Part shown: positions 33,285-47,652 of the stretch, piece by piece
Numbering within the stretch: position 1 is the stretch's first letter
Layout of the letters: every line of letters starts with the position of its first letter
Assembly (NCBI RefSeq): GCF_047496725.1
Contig: NC_132970.1
Coordinates: 17,226,501-17,290,500 of the forward strand
Origin: Anoplolepis gracilipes
Taxonomy: Eukaryota > Arthropoda > Insecta > Hymenoptera > Formicidae
DNA length: 64,000 nucleotides
Direction: 5' to 3'
Made by a program: the position numbers and the translations under genes
The notes under the pieces: generated by a model
What the model saw: the letters and a program-made list of their open reading frames with translations, nothing else
Told to the model about the DNA's origin: nothing
The model's database searches: none

Positions 33285-35450
33285 TAGAAAATAAATGCGT
33301 ATCTATTGAATCCCTAATTGAAACGCAATTAAGACAGAAGACTTCTTTACTGATATGATGGCGGAATAAAGGTGCGCGAGAGAAAACGAAAGATGCAGTG
33401 AGATCGCAACGGCGTCGCGAAGAATACATACGCGGTGAGACTGTTTGGGAGAAGGAAGGAAGACCAAGATCTCGTAAACTAGAAGATTAGAATCTGAAGC
33501 GACGGCCACCCACTCCGAGTTTGCTCATTTTCGCTCCCTCTCTTTTTCTCTATCTCTCTTTTCCTCGTTCCCGAGGCTTTCTCGTGTCTGTCGGTCACGT
33601 TAAACTGTCCGTCTCTCTGCGTAGCGACAATTAACCGTAAAGCGTCCAGAACCTTATTTATCTCCTTTCTCGCTAGTCACGTGCGGGTCCCGAGCGACCG
33701 AGATAGTGCTCGAAATTGTTTCTCGGAATCCCTATTAAATCGCGTTTAAAAAACTTGATGCTGACGTATTAAGGAACCCGCGAACTTGCGGAAACACTTT
33801 TCCTCACCGATAGTCGAGAGAAAAGAAAATAATGAATATTTTAATATGAATTGTTGAAGAATAACGAGCGAAATCTGCGGAAGACTCGAATTATTTGTCG
33901 ATATTCACAAGAAAATGGAATAAATATTATCATAACGATATTTTTATCGTCTGCTGTTTCTCGGCTCATCTAAACGAAAATTTATGAATCGTCTTACCTT
34001 TCATTCATTGGCCGTTCAGCCGTGGCTTTTGACGTGGGTAGACCTGAAAGATTTCCGCGATTATGTTGGAGAAGCAAACTGCAGAAGTCCAGATAAGTGT
34101 GTAAGCGTTTTAAAAGCCTATTACAGCTATCTGTCTTAATCTACTGCCAACTACGGGCTGCTTCACTTCAGGTAATACAATATTTTCCTAAGTTTTCCGC
34201 GGTTCCAGGTTAACGTTGGGAAAGACGCAAGAGGTGTCGGTGGTCGGATCGGCCGCGAGATAAGATTTCCCGAAGATTGATCGTTCGCTCCGTGGCGTCG
34301 TGTTTCTTAATACAGCGTGTCCCAACACAAATTGTCTTAATCGAATCAGGGATGCGATCTGCGTCAATCGTACGAGAGAGGGTTTAAAGGTGAATCTCTC
34401 TTTTTCTTTCTCTCAAAAGATACAAGATGGCGAAGCACCATGCTAAATCGGGCACGTGTGTGCTCGATAGATGAGGAAAGGAGAAAGAAGAGAGAAATGT
34501 TTGAGCGTCCACAAAGCAGAATGATAGAACTGCCCTTTGAAAGGCAAGGGTTGAAAGACCGCAGAAAATAAGGCAGATGCGCTTTTAGAAAGATAGCTAT
34601 AAATGATTATACACGGCATGTATATTTATTACGAGTCACTTTTGTTGCGCAAAGATATCGATATATTCTTCTCCTAACGTAAATAAAAGAGATTAACATC
34701 TCGTAATGCATTTTCTTCTGGGAATCGCTTTAAAAAAAAAAAAGCGATATAAAATTTTTCTTAAATGACGCGAAAAAGAATATTCTTCTTTCCTTGAACT
34801 CTCCCGGAATAAAGGCTCTTAGATCTAATCATTTTACGATGCGATAAAGACCAATTAAGAGTCTAGCATTATTCTACATGTATATTGTAGCAAATATTTA
34901 AACGACAATCGTGCATGACATAACTAGGTACGTGGCGTTAAACGAATCTTTTTCAGACTTAATCATCCCGCTCGTTTATCCGTGTATCGATTACAGGAAC
35001 AAAAGAGAAGTGCGAGGTTAATGCGAGAACACGGAGGTGCGAAGAAGGGTCTCGATAAAAGGGACAAAAGGAACAGGGAGTGAGACCGAGAGGCACAATG
35101 CTGTGTCGGTCAACTGCGACGCTCATATAAAAGAAACCGTGACGCCGGGCGAGAGAAAGAAACGGGAGATAAAGAGAGCTGAAGCGAGAGGTGTATTGCA
35201 GCTAAGGAGGGGGCCTTAGTCCCCGAAGAAGAGGGAAGACAGAGATGAAGGGAGAGAGAAGGAGACGAATCTTCGAGGGTTTCGCAGTTGTAAATAATGC
35301 ATTATAAATATAGGCACGCAGAGAGGACGCGCACGCTCACGCAACACAAGGGACGCGTGCTTGGCATAGCTGCGCGCATTGTGGGCCCAGCACGAGGCCA
35401 TACGGGACCCTATATAGCGCGGGGTCCCTCACGGGGCCGCGGGCCCCGAG
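33285..35450. other. Intergenic sequence, no supported gene
   Basis: Moderately GC-rich unique-looking sequence with AT-rich stretches near 34600-34900. No domain-bearing open frame, RNA gene or element ends were recognised. A TATATA motif at 35410-35416 precedes a very GC-rich block. Confidence 0.5.
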
Positions 35451-35492
35451 CCCCGGGCCCCGGGCCCCGGGCCCCGGGCCCCGGGCCTCGGG
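35451..35492. repeat. (CCCCGGG)5-6 heptanucleotide tandem
   Basis: Five exact CCCCGGG units and one CCTCGGG variant lie head to tail, next to other GGGCCCC-type sequence. Each unit contains the palindrome CCCGGG. The tract is highly self-complementary and probably hard to sequence accurately. Confidence 0.9.
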
Positions 35493-38400
35493 CTTCGGTC
35501 GTCACAGCGGCCGGCGATACACGAGACGGGACGGAGAGGGCCCCGCTCTTAGACAACAATCACATTCATCGAGAAACTCACAATGCTAATCGTAAAGACG
35601 CCGCCTATTATGCCGGCATGTCCACGAGGGTTCACGAGGGTCCTCGAGGAGGCGGGCTTATCTTCCTTTTTCTGCCAACGAGCCGTGCGCGTGTGCGTGC
35701 GCGCGTGCGTGTGCGTGTGCGTGTGTGTACGACGGCTCCGAGTTTATTTCATCGAGAGAGAGAGAGTCTCTTTGAATCGCCGTCGAATCGAGACACACTC
35801 GCGGCTTTGTCGCGCTTGTAACCTTTTCCGCCTTCGAATGAGCGCGGTGAACGGTGAGGTCGACGTCGTCGGGGGTGGCGGCGACATGGGAGTCGTAATA
35901 CAGATAGGATTCGTCGCCGCGGGGTTCCTAATGTCGTCCGCATCGGCGGAAGTTTACCAGCGCGCCCACGCGATCCTAATTAACTCTTTAAAAGCGCGTG
36001 GACCAAAGGTTGAACTTTGTTTTATGCCCGTTTATATCTCGACCAACGAATTACGAAATTATAATAGCGCAACTCATCTCTCTTTTTTTTTATGTAAATA
36101 TATGTATATTCCTGGATAGTGTATAGTGTATTGTGACCAAGTTCTTCGGTCTAATTTAATATTACAATTTTATACGCATTATACATTTCTGTAAATATGC
36201 AGGGAGACAAGAAGAATATCGATTATTACGGTACGGTTTACCGACGATTAGATTTACATTAGTACCGAACAAATGTTTCATCGACCCGTGAGAGTTTCAT
36301 TCTCGAAATCTGTCACGGTCCACACGTGTAGTAGCTGACCGTGCTATTCTAACCAGGCCAGAGTCGTCGAACGCTGTTAACTGCCTTTTGTGGTGAAATT
36401 TTTCCCAAAACCCGCGCGATCAAAAGCGGCGCCGAGAAGACAGGGCCCCCCGGAGTTTATACTACGGACACCGGTAGCCTAGAGAGGTGTCTCTGCCTTC
36501 TGGGACCACCGCTGACGTTTTCCTCTTTCTTTACGAGATTTATTCTGTTTACGTGTGGGAATAGTTGTGGGAAGAGAATTTCAATTCCAAAATCGTAAAA
36601 GAAACGAGAAGAATGAGATTTTATCATCCTGCGAAGCGCCGTGTCGTCTTTGCAAAAATGGCGCGTTTAATGGTATTCGAAAAACTCGCGTTAAACAGGT
36701 TACTTTCTCAGGAAAGTTACACACATTTCGTAATTAAAATAAATTTTTTATTATTTTATTTAATTTTTCATATTTATCATATCTATGTGATTTATTTATT
36801 ATATATTTAATATTTCCATTTAATATCTTAGCAATGTCGAGTGACACGCGCAGATTAATATTTGATAAAAGATGACAGAAACTTACATAGCATGGATTAT
36901 TATTTTTTTTTACATACATTGTAAAGAGTACATTTCTAATAATAAATAATAAGTAATGTACCTTTTAAATTTTGCGTCTCTTTCTTGAGATCTGCCACTT
37001 TGAAATATCATAATTTTCGTATTTATTGTTTCTTTTTTTATTTATTCGAATAAGCACAGAATTTACAAATTCCTATCTATTTTTATTGTAAAGTAAACGC
37101 ATTAGCGGAAGAGGGGATTCGCCTCTCCCCCTGCACTCTTTCACCCCCCTCCCCAAAAAAAATTAACCTATCCAATTTATATTACTCTCATACTGGTATA
37201 CGTTAATAATGTTGGTCTCTCTTTGTGTTGAAAGTTGAAAACTCATCTGGAAAGCATGTGGAAAATGATAGTTTTTTAACTATTATTATACGATAGTTAA
37301 CAAACATGTGTGCAGAGAAGAGGCTCCATTTCTCACAAAATCAACCATTTTTTTCTTCCCGCCAATTCGTTTACTTAACAAAAATCTTGACCATATACGT
37401 AAAGCCCTTTGAGACTAAAATCTATTGTCGATCTATATTTAGAACAATTTTCTAAAAATTTGATTTTTGTAATATTTCAAAATCTGCATATCTGGAAAAT
37501 AAAAAAAGACCGTCGCAAAATTTAAAGCATATGCTATTTAGGAATGTATTCTACATTATATTACAAAAGAAAAATCATCCATACTGTGCAAGTACGTTTT
37601 GTCATTCTGTGGCTAATACTCTTTTGACAACGTTAATTACACGTCAGTGACTTGGCTGGACTTTTTGTTCATATGTCTTTCTTTCTAGCAAGTATAATAA
37701 GTGATAATAAGTATAGATAATTTTTTCGTGTACCTCCAACGGTCATTTATCGCTTTCCGAGTGTAGCTAAACTCTATGAACGAATGAAAAACCGTACAGG
37801 ACTCCTGCGAGACGTGCTCAAGAAATGCCATTGTTGTAGCGTGATGGATATCTGTTGCTACCTACCCATCTCTACCTGTCGTCGAAATTGAGTCGAATCT
37901 GCCCTCGTGCCAGAATAAGGCCATTCAGCGTAAAAAAAAAGGGAACCTTGTCCTTTTTTTCCATCGCCAACGATCGTCTTTGAAACACTTGCTCCCGCGG
38001 GAGTATCAAATCTCAACTGTCAAACGTCGTGACGGAACAGCACTTCTCGCGAAGATCTTGTGCTTGCTGTGGAATTTCTTGGTTTTATATCGCACGAAGA
38101 TTACCCAAAGATTACAATTCCCTCGGCGTAGAGCTTTAAGTTTTTTTCTTGGAAAGATTACTGGAAAAAAACAGGATGTAAACTAACGGATCAGACAAGA
38201 TTCATTCATCACAGTAATATATTTTAGCTATTTATATTATTTATTTCTTAAAATTTTCATTCTTACTGTCAGTTTCTTAGAAATTTATAATTAACGATCT
38301 TAAAAGTCACTTTTTTTTGTATTGTTTACATCCGATCACATATATTCAACTATTATTCCAAAAGAGGCATACATTTTGAAAGCGTTAGGCAGTTTGTCTG

Positions 38401-38600
38401 AGGAGAATCGGCTTATTTGATTCTCATGCAGAGAGGCAACGAGAGATCTCAAGGTAAGCGCTTTGGAGTGAGTATGGGAAAACAACATTACCCGCGACCC
38501 GTCTGTAATGCCAATCGTTCTAAAAATACCACGGAGTCGAGGAGAGCGGGATCGTGTGTGGGTGAACTCGATCGCGTCGACTCGAGGGTGAGTGCGAGGG
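35493..38600. other. Intergenic sequence, no supported gene
   Basis: GC-rich with a (GT)n/(GCGT)n run at about 35684-35727, then AT-rich from 36050. A 178-codon frame (35583-36119) crosses the GT repeat and has no domain. The stretch 37150-37960 is unique-looking, without recognisable element ends. Confidence 0.5.
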
Positions 38601-38604
38601 ACGC

Positions 38605-38639
38605 GTATAAAGCGGTGGGAGAGGTCAGAGCTGTCACTC
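38605..38639 (+). promoter_or_regulatory. Candidate TATA plus initiator pair
   Basis: TATAAAG at 38605-38611 is followed by GTCACTC, whose A (38636) lies 31 bases after the first T. This is the usual TATA-to-start spacing, and the sequence is near the insect initiator consensus. The surroundings are GC-rich. No convincing downstream exon was found, so this may be chance. Confidence 0.25.
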
Positions 38640-41600
38640 AAGCGACCCGATGTGTCTAGCTACCCTCCTATTAGCCCTCACCGCCCCTCGTTAATTGCTA
38701 AATTGAAGGCAATTTCGACAGACAGCGAATTGGAATTCGACGCGATATATCGCGCGAGTCGGGATTCCTTCGAGCCGAGATTACGTGCGATTTATGAACG
38801 CGTCGTCCGTTTTTCATCGTTGAGAAATTTCTATAACGTCTTTCGGTCAAAAGGAGCCGAGAAAGAATGTAAGAATTATACAGTCGCCTAATAAATCGCT
38901 CTTGGTAGTCATTACACTTTAGGAACGCAAAGTACGCACAATATTGTTTTTTTTAACGATAAAGTTGAAGGTCAATAATTTTTTTCTTTCCGATTTTAAA
39001 TTTTCTTCAGAGCACCTGTTATTATTTTTGCACTTTTTTAACAACAATATTGTTGTAAAAATATACAATTTAATTTTTTATTTCATACAACTCGTCATAG
39101 GCTAAATTTATAATCTCTGCAAACGCATATGGCAAATCTGATAGCGATTATAATGCCATTATTATTCCGATCTCTTTGTCCAAGATTATAAAATCTTTGA
39201 GCACGAGACTTTCTTCTAACGGAAAAAAATGAAAAAAAAATATATATATATCCATCCGAATTAAGTTGCAAGAGACGTATATTAAATTGAAAGAAACGCA
39301 CACTATTGGTTACAGGTCGCGTGATTTACGGCAGCTTCCCGGAACGAGTCCATTCGTCTACCAAATTTCGTAGAGCTAGATCGATTTGGGCACGCGGTGG
39401 CGGGGAGGGAGGGGAGTCCACAAAGCCGAGGATCTTCCTCGGGTAGCTTCCGCGGTCGAAAACGTATCGTTCTCGAAAAACGACCCGGGGCCGCTCGTAA
39501 CCCGGCGCCCTGTGTTTACGACCCGACGGGAGCAACGTCTCTAAAAACCGGGGGTACGCCCAACGATTCCACCGGTCTGCGGCAGCCCTCATTTTCACTG
39601 CACAGAACTCTTTTCGCTTGGAGGCTCAAATACGTCGTGGTTTAAGACGTGAGAAGGATATTCGCCGGATGGTATATATTGTATATAAAAAGCGCGCACC
39701 TCGATTCGTTAATCGTCGACGCCTTCGAGAAAGGCACGAGAGTTTCTTTTATCAATTATGTATCATTATTCGAATTATTGTTATTATATCGACGAGAGAT
39801 TAATTCGACATAAAAATGTCATGATACAAATTTCACGCAACATAATTTTCCGTAGAGTGCTATATTATTATTACACATTCCACGAGATTTTCAAATGTAT
39901 GAAATTCTCAAGAGAACAATTTTTATTTTTGAAAAGTATTATCGTTTTTTTCGCGACAGGAAATTTTACTGGCATGTATTTTCGAGGAATCCTTAAACTA
40001 AACTTTAAAAAATAAATATGAAAAATATTCAATCTTAAGGTTAAATATATTATGCAAAATTATAATAACTCTCTTGCCTCTTATGGGAACTTTGTCGAAG
40101 AAAGCAAGCGGAATAGAAGAAAGAAATATCATATACCGCGTAAAGGTATCTAGGAAGTCTTTCGTAAACTGCAGGGCTGTAATTGGTCATTTTTGATTTT
40201 AATTGGCTACGCCGCGATGATTTTGTGAGCCCGGTTGTTAAGTCTTACGTTGTGCTGCGCTGTAAACGGTCCGCTGAAATTTCGAGAAAAATTGTGGCAG
40301 CCGAAATAGGCAATCCCGTACCGTCTACGTGTACGTATATACATGTAACCCACATTCGAAATCGAGAGACCCGCGTGTTTACGACCGGGTAAACTGGGCG
40401 GGCTCAATCGATGGCCAATTATACACGCGTTAATAGAAGCCCGGCGAATTTTATAACTACGCTCCACCGTGGCCGATGTGTTTTACATAAATTTATTCGA
40501 CGACCGAGAGAGGAAGTCGAATGTGGGCGTGACAAGGTAGAGCCAAGTGCGACGGATAGCACAAAGGTTGAGCATAACGACGATGATTTTACGAACATTT
40601 TAAGACACTTTAACGATATATATTCCGCGTGACGAAAATATATTTGAAATGCATAAAGATTGCGTTTTGAAAGCGAAAAGACTCAGAAATTAATTCTTGA
40701 AATACTTGAGATTAGATAATATTATAGTATATGGCTAGAAAAAATCAATTAATAAAAAATTTCAAGATACACAATATCTATGAAGATTTTAATCTAATTT
40801 TATCTTTGCTGACAATCGTACTTTGTTAATAGAAATTATTAATTTTCGAGACAAAAAGTTATAGTAAAGAATTATTGTAAAAAAATGATGTATGAAAAAA
40901 ACAACTATTGTGTCTTAATAAGGCAAAAAGAATAGTAAACAATTATAAAAGTTTATAATTGACGAGACAAGTAGATAAAGAAAGCACATTTTACACTTAT
41001 ATATTATTATTATATATATTATTTACTTCAAGTATCTTTAAAGCTCCGTTAACAATTATAGAAGAGTGAGATCTAACGTTGAGTATTTATTTTAATATAC
41101 ATATATGATATATATTTTAATATGTTTTATATACTCTGATAAGAGATGCACGTAGAGATGATGATTTACTTGATAAGTAATATCAAAAGCATATAACCTA
41201 CCTGCTTTTTCAATTATCGCGAAGCGTGTACGATTTTATAATTGATACAAGATTTTTTGAGAGACGAAAAAAAATGTTGGGCGAACCAAACACGCATCAT
41301 CCTTCTGTTTTATGCCGTCATTTGGAACTCACGCCTTTATGGCCAATAAACTGAAAGAGTGGGGTCGATTGACGACCAATTATATATACGTTCACGAGTC
41401 TGTGATTCCCGAAATTGAGCCTCGCGGCCCAGTTTCTCGATGAGATTTTCTTCAACTACGGGCCTCGTGAAGAAAACGAAACGAAGGAAAGGATAACGTG
41501 AACGAAGTTGCGAGACAAGGAAACAGGAGGCTGGATTTTTGGAGAGGAGACAGAGGCTCGAAGCAGAGGGTAGACCAATGAAGTCTATTGGTCTCCAAAC

Positions 41601-41898
41601 ACGCGGTTTCGAAAGTCTAGTGCCTACCATATAATTGTTATGTTATTAAATACCGCTTAAGTTAAACCGCACCCTTTCAAGGAAATTCCTGTCAAAGAAG
41701 GTCTCTTTAATTAAGGGGTATCCACCGTGGCATCCTCCCTCGTGCGTTCTCCAGGAAAACGAACTTTTAATAAGCAGTAGTATTTTTCGACGATGATCCG
41801 CAAGAAAGAAGTCGATGAAGATAATCGATGTCTGCGATACAAAATCTTTCGAGACGTTTTATATTAATGAGGAGTCTGAATAATTTGTATATGTTCAT
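38640..41898. other. Intergenic sequence, no supported gene
   Basis: AT-rich sequence with GC-richer patches at 39340-39650 and 40200-40560. Open frames under 100 codons carry no recognised domain. A short dyad around ACAACAATATTGTTGT near 39041-39056 is noted. Confidence 0.5.
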
Positions 41899-41899
41899 T

Positions 41900-41912
41900 G
41901 ACACACACACAT

Positions 41913-41970
<58 letters not shown>
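41900..41970. repeat. (CA)n microsatellite
   Basis: About 70 bp of AC dinucleotides with one ATAA interruption near the left end. The minus-strand frame of Cys-Val repeats across it is an artefact. Confidence 0.9.
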
Positions 41971-41974
<4 letters not shown>

Positions 41975-43177
41975 GCATATATAGATTTATTACATATAAA
42001 GGATATTTATCGGTATTTATTATCAATTATTTATTTTATTAATATCACAAGTAGCAAGTAATAGATAATAAAAGAAAAAAATAATAGATAACAAAAAGAA
42101 AAAAATAGCGTTCTTAGTTATTTTATTTAACATTACATTGCATTATTATTACACATTATTATATATTATTATTATACGTATTCTTATTACATTCTCATAA
42201 CTAACAAAATTCATGCAGCTTTTATGGTAAAAAGAATGCGGCAGAAATCTTGCACAATCTTTTTCAGAGTTATAACTGATATTAATTTAATATACAAAGT
42301 TATGAATATATAAGAAATATATGTAAAATAGGAATGCTATAAAAATAAAATTGTTGCAAAGTTTTGTTTCGAAAAAAAAGTTTTGTTACTAAAGTCAATA
42401 ATATATTGAAACAAGTAAAAGGAAATGCAAAACAGAATGCGCTTAGAAATGTTACAATTCGATTGAAAACTTTGTTTCAGACGATTTATGTTTTGTGAGA
42501 AAATTTAATTTATATCTCAATGTGTCGTAATACGTTTGAAAAGATAAAATACATGTATACATATATAAAATATATGATAAGATACACATTGGATGATGAG
42601 ATATACATATGACACAAATAAGATTATAAATAGAAGATTCTCTGTTTTTGTCGCGATCATCTAAAGCAGGCTGTACATTATATTTGCATTTTAAAATTGT
42701 AAAACAGTACAACGCGGTCACGTTACAATGCGGCAGAAGTACGTCATTTGACGAAAGCGCTCGATGATGATTCGTGGCGTCGACAGACGACGCATTGTTT
42801 TTTTTTTGACGTTCGCCTCGAGTAATCGTCGAATATGCATACAATATCCACCAGATGTTCCCGTCGGGAAGCGAACCGCTCGCGGTTCTCCTTGCCATGC
42901 AAATACGCAATAATTTATTGAAATGTGAGTCAGTCACAATTCTGTGGATACGCGTGTGTATAAGTATTTTCGTGCCGTGTATTCGAGACGCTACCTCAAC
43001 AGCTAATGGAAAATCACAATAGGAAATCAGAAACACCCGAGGAGTATTGTGTCTCCGAATGTTTTTCCACATCTCGTTTACTTTCATTATGCGTAATAAG
43101 TGACAACATAATTTTATACGTTAATGATTAATGCAAATTTAACAATTGACAACAAATTTACAATTTAACAATTAATA
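41971..43177. other. AT-rich intergenic sequence, no supported gene
   Basis: A 211-codon minus-strand frame (42452-43087) begins with a true ATG and is not low-complexity, but I recognise no domain or family. It is left uncalled. The rest is AT-rich. Confidence 0.45.
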
Positions 43178-43179
43178 TA

Positions 43180-43731
43180 GGGTAAACTAGGGTATGATGG
43201 CCATATGCTGTAAGTTTTTAAATAATCGTTACATAGTGCGCTTTTTTAGTCATTATCAAAGATAATCGATGTTTACAGTAGTTTATGTGCACAAGTTATG
43301 CGAAATAACGATATTGTGAATCTTACATCATATTTTTACTTTTGACTACCTGCAAAATTTTTCATTTGTCTACTAAAAACTGTTAAAACGTCCAATAAAT
43401 AAAAACAGTTAAGCTATCGTAATCGACGTTAGACCTATTATAAAGATATGTAAATTATTATATGACCTATAATTTTTATGTTCGTTTTCACTATTTTTTT
43501 TAAATATTATGGTCATCTTTTCCTTAAAAGTTGGGTAAGATGGCCAATACTTATGTCGTACTATTTTGATAATATAAAATTTCTATTAAATATTTTCCTT
43601 TTAATTTCGATAATATTACGTAATTTAAGCTTCAGTGAAGATAATATGCCAAACACTATTAAAAAATAACAAAAATAAAAATATGCTTTTTGCATTTTAA
43701 AAAACTATGGCCATCTTACCCAAGTTTACCC
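43180..43731 (+). mobile_element. GGGTAAAC-family MITE, copy 3
   Basis: This 552-bp unit is flanked by TA, starts GGGTAAACTAGGGTATGATG and ends AAGTTTACCC. It has the same interior as copies 2 and 4, including the central GGTCATCTTTTCC and GGGTAAGATGGCC pair. It is non-coding. Confidence 0.85.
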
Positions 43732-43733
43732 TA

Positions 43734-46700
43734 ATTTAATAATTTAGTATTTAACAATAAACAATGAATTATTGAATTCGCTAGCCGGAATTTTTGTACA
43801 ATGAAGCGATAAATGTATGTGTCATGTACAATTTATAGTATTAAATATAATGATTAAATAGTATTAATTAAGACGATTTGTCGAAAACAAAACATACTAG
43901 CGTTTTTGGCGACAGGAATAAAAATAAAATTCTATCGCGGCAGAATCCACGAGATTACCGTGAAATCCGTCGAAAATTGAAATCTGAAGGAGCCGCCAGG
44001 TCGCTCCTTTAAAAACACATAAATTAAACGCAAACTGCCGCACGAGAGAGCATCTTGAGCGGTAAATTACGGATCGCTGACGCTGCTGCGCGCTCCTTGT
44101 GTACTTAATGTCCTCATCTCTCAAATGTTTTAGAGTTACGCTAGCGTTGTCGACTCACTCTCTCGTGCCAGCCGTTTTAGCACGCGGAAGAACCGTGAAT
44201 CCCGTGTGAATCTCGCCGAAGAGATGCGTAGACGCGTCCTCCCGCGTGTGCGTATATATATATATAAATGAACTTTATTACTCAAGTATAAAATGGAGGG
44301 GTGGCCAAGAGTGTGGTGTGTTACTCGCGTCCCGTCTACGTCTCCATCATTCGGTCGGTTTTGAAGCCGCTTCACTCTCGGGATCTCTTTATCGAGAGGC
44401 GAATCCAACAGTAAAATCCCGACGCAATCGCATTTACAGCGGGTGTAACCAGATCTTTACGCGACAATGAAACGGAGCGATAATCGTTCGCAATCTTCTG
44501 TCCAGCCGGGAACGCCGAGGATAGCTTTACGAGTGATGGTCGACTTTGGCGCCGTCCTCAAGGCCGCGGCAGGCCCTCCCGTCGAGAAGCCGGGAAAAGG
44601 AGGCTTGATTTATTCGAAATTACGTTAGCCATCGGCCGCATCTGCGAGAAAGAGAGAGGGAGACCGTGCCCCGCGTTACCTAATTGAGAAGACGCGATGG
44701 TCGATGAATCATCGCCGTTGCCGCGAATACGCCAGGCGAGGGGAACCCGCGAATAGTTTTACGACCGTGAGACTGGCGACAAAGAAAAAGACGATGATGG
44801 AGAAACGGAAGGCGGACCGCAGGAAGCCGCAGGAAAGAAACACGGATGAAAACCGTGGGATGTTGAATGAAAAACCAAGAAGTAAGATAAACATATCAAC
44901 CTGTTTCTGAATAAGATATGGATTTTTTTTCTCAACAAAAATATCGACTTTTATTGATATCGAGCTCCTTTTTATACAATTCATGTCTTAAAAATATGAA
45001 TTAAAATGAAGCGCTGAATATCTAAATTTTGATGAGAAAAACATTTTTTCAACGTGATATTAAATATTGAATCCGAAATATATTAATCGCAAAAAGAACT
45101 TTTTCTGAAAGAGAGAAAAATTTTACTTAAAAAATGTGATTAACATGTATATATTTAATGTATATAAAATGACATTTTTTTATCTAAAATCTAGATATTT
45201 CTTTATTTCATAAATTTATATTTTTTTAAGATATCAATTAAAAGAAGCTAAAATATTTCAATAAAAAATTCTGAAACAAAAAAAAAAAAACAAGATTAAC
45301 ATGTCAAAGTATTTTTTAGGACATATGCGACATCCACATCAAGAATAGATTTAGTATTAAAAAAACAATAATACCTAATTAAATATAAATCTCACTATTC
45401 TCAGAAGCAACATGTCAAATCAAACTTATGTTTGATAAATTTTCTTATTGTTTTTAAATGTTAAATTTTTATTCCTGAAGCGATCTTACATATTACAAGA
45501 CACCGTATAATTGATCCTTTTGATACCTTTCTCAATCTTCTCTACGCAATAATAAAAAAAAAAAAACAAATTCCCACTTCCGCATTTATATATACGTAAT
45601 TACATAATTATCGCGATTGTCTCAAACGCAACGGGATCGTTAGAGAACAAGCGCGAATCAAAGAAACTGTAAGTATTCTAGAAGGAAGGGAGAGGAGAAT
45701 AAGAGACGCGCGAGTCGGAGAAACGTGTTGTTCGGTTCCACGTCTTCCGTTCTTTAACGCGTTATCTGACGCACGAAGGAGGAAGGACACGAAAAGGGGC
45801 AGGCAGGCAGGCAGACAGGCAAGATAAGGGCGACGAAGGGGGCGGGGGGGGAGGCGGGGGAAGGGGAGAGAATAGCGTATCAGGAGAAGCGCGAAGGACC
45901 CGCTTTGTCTTTCCTCCTCTTCTACCGTTTTTCTCGGCCTCGGCCGTAGCCGCGTCGCCCAACCGCGACATATAACCCGCCGTCGACCACACGCGTCGAC
46001 AAGTAGATAAACCGATTGATATACGGCCGACAATCCTACCGCGCTGCCTCTATTCGTTCACTCGCTCGCGCCGATTTGGCGGCCGCTCGTCATCGTCGCG
46101 CGTGTCTTGTACTCGCGACAGGTCGTGCTGCGTGCCGATTCGCATAAGACTTATTAAGCAGAGATAACTCGCCAGAGGAGATTATATATACGCGCAAGTC
46201 TTTTTGTCGCCGAGATGAAAATTGTATTTACGAAAGGAAGGGAAGCTGTTCGTCAGCGGAACACGGTCTTACTCTCGTAATCAATTTACTGTCTACTAAT
46301 TAGTTGACTGATATTATTACGATACCAGGCGATTTTACTGAGAATGATTAATTATTAATTAATGAGGGTGTAAACAAGCTGACAGCATCTCTCTTTTACT
46401 TTTTATTCGCACCTTAATATCTCGCCGCTGATGTATCTTTTTATTATTGCTATTACATAATTAAAAAGAAAGAAATTATTTTTCGTACCTTTTTTGACAG
46501 GAGTTAAATATGATTTTGTTTTTTCATTTATTTTATTATCACAATTTTTTGATTAAAGTTGTAAAAAAAAAAAAAAAAGAGTTATATTCATCTATAAAAA
46601 TTACAAGAAATTAGATACTCTCTCTTTCTTCGAAAAAAAGCTATTTTTAAACAGTATTATTAATCACAGAGGGATAAATCAGCTGACTTTTCGCTTTCTA

Positions 46701-47644
46701 GAAATCGCGCCGTCGCGATGTATTACTACCATCATTCATTAATGTCACATTTATACGAGTGTTCCTATTTCCTATTTCCGTTTATCTCCATTGCAGCGCA
46801 TCCACTTACAATCAGACGCAGCGTCATCATCCCCCGCTTGCGAGATTATATCCTTTAAACGATTCGCGCGAGGCGATCGACTCGTTACTCGCTCATCCGC
46901 CTACCAGCATCAAAACGACCATCGCTCGAAGCGTATACCGCGACGCGACGACGGGCTTCGAGGCGACGATTTGTCCGAGAAATGGTAATCGGAATCCTGC
47001 TGGGCCCGGTAACGAGTGGTCCTCCTCTTCCCCGCCTCGCCGACACTCGCCGGGGTCCGTAGAGGAAGCGGGGGAGAAGGCGAAGATCGATTTAAACGTT
47101 CGCAGGGAGGTCGGGATTTCTCGACCCTCGGCAGCTCTCTCTGTCTCTTTCTTTCTCTCTCCTTCTCTTTCTCGCGAGTGTTCCCGAATCTGGCGAAAGA
47201 TTGTGACAGCGACTCGTATATATCTTCGCGGGCGCAACCGCCTGCGCGAGCGACAATATAACCGGCCTGTGTGTTGATAGCGGTCCTCCGTGGTTCTGTC
47301 AACGACGAAGGGGTCCCTGTCGCAGCTACTCGACGAGAAGTGGTCCTCTTTCCTCCGCGTTTCAGCCGGATTTATAAAGAGAAACATTTTTCTCATACAA
47401 TGAGAAATACGCAACAAGTCAATAACGCTTACGCTTCTCTTACGCGCTTCGGGATAAAATAAATTATTTAATTCCGCGATGTGAAAGAGAGAAAGAAGAT
47501 GAGACAGTGGAGATAAATTCTAATGGAATTTTTTTCGAAAAATCAAAATAAAATCAAAGTCTTTTAATACTATTGAAGCAAAACAATTCAAGACTCTCTT
47601 CACCAGACGATAAAACAATTTCGATACTCACAATACATATGTAT
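43734..47644. other. Intergenic sequence, no supported gene
   Basis: AT-rich stretches alternate with GC-rich islands (44100-44880, 45640-46150, 46780-47360). A (GGCA)n tract lies at about 45797-45822 and a G-run at about 45841-45850. Open frames of 130-174 codons at 45608-46033 and 46759-47417 are compositionally biased, overlap on both strands and show no domain. Confidence 0.5.
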
Positions 47645-47652
47645 ATTGCGTG

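Noticed and set aside
35583..36119. 178-codon plus-strand frame
   Set aside because: It is partly built on a GT/GCGT repeat (VCVRACVCVC) and the remainder shows no known domain.
42452..43087. 211-codon minus-strand frame, ATG start, not low-complexity
   Set aside because: This is the best of the unassigned frames, but it has no recognised domain, no neighbours and no conservation evidence. A protein search with homologues would reinstate it.
45608..47417. Several 130-174-codon frames
   Set aside because: They overlap on opposite strands in GC-rich islands, are Arg/Ser/Pro-biased and have no domains.
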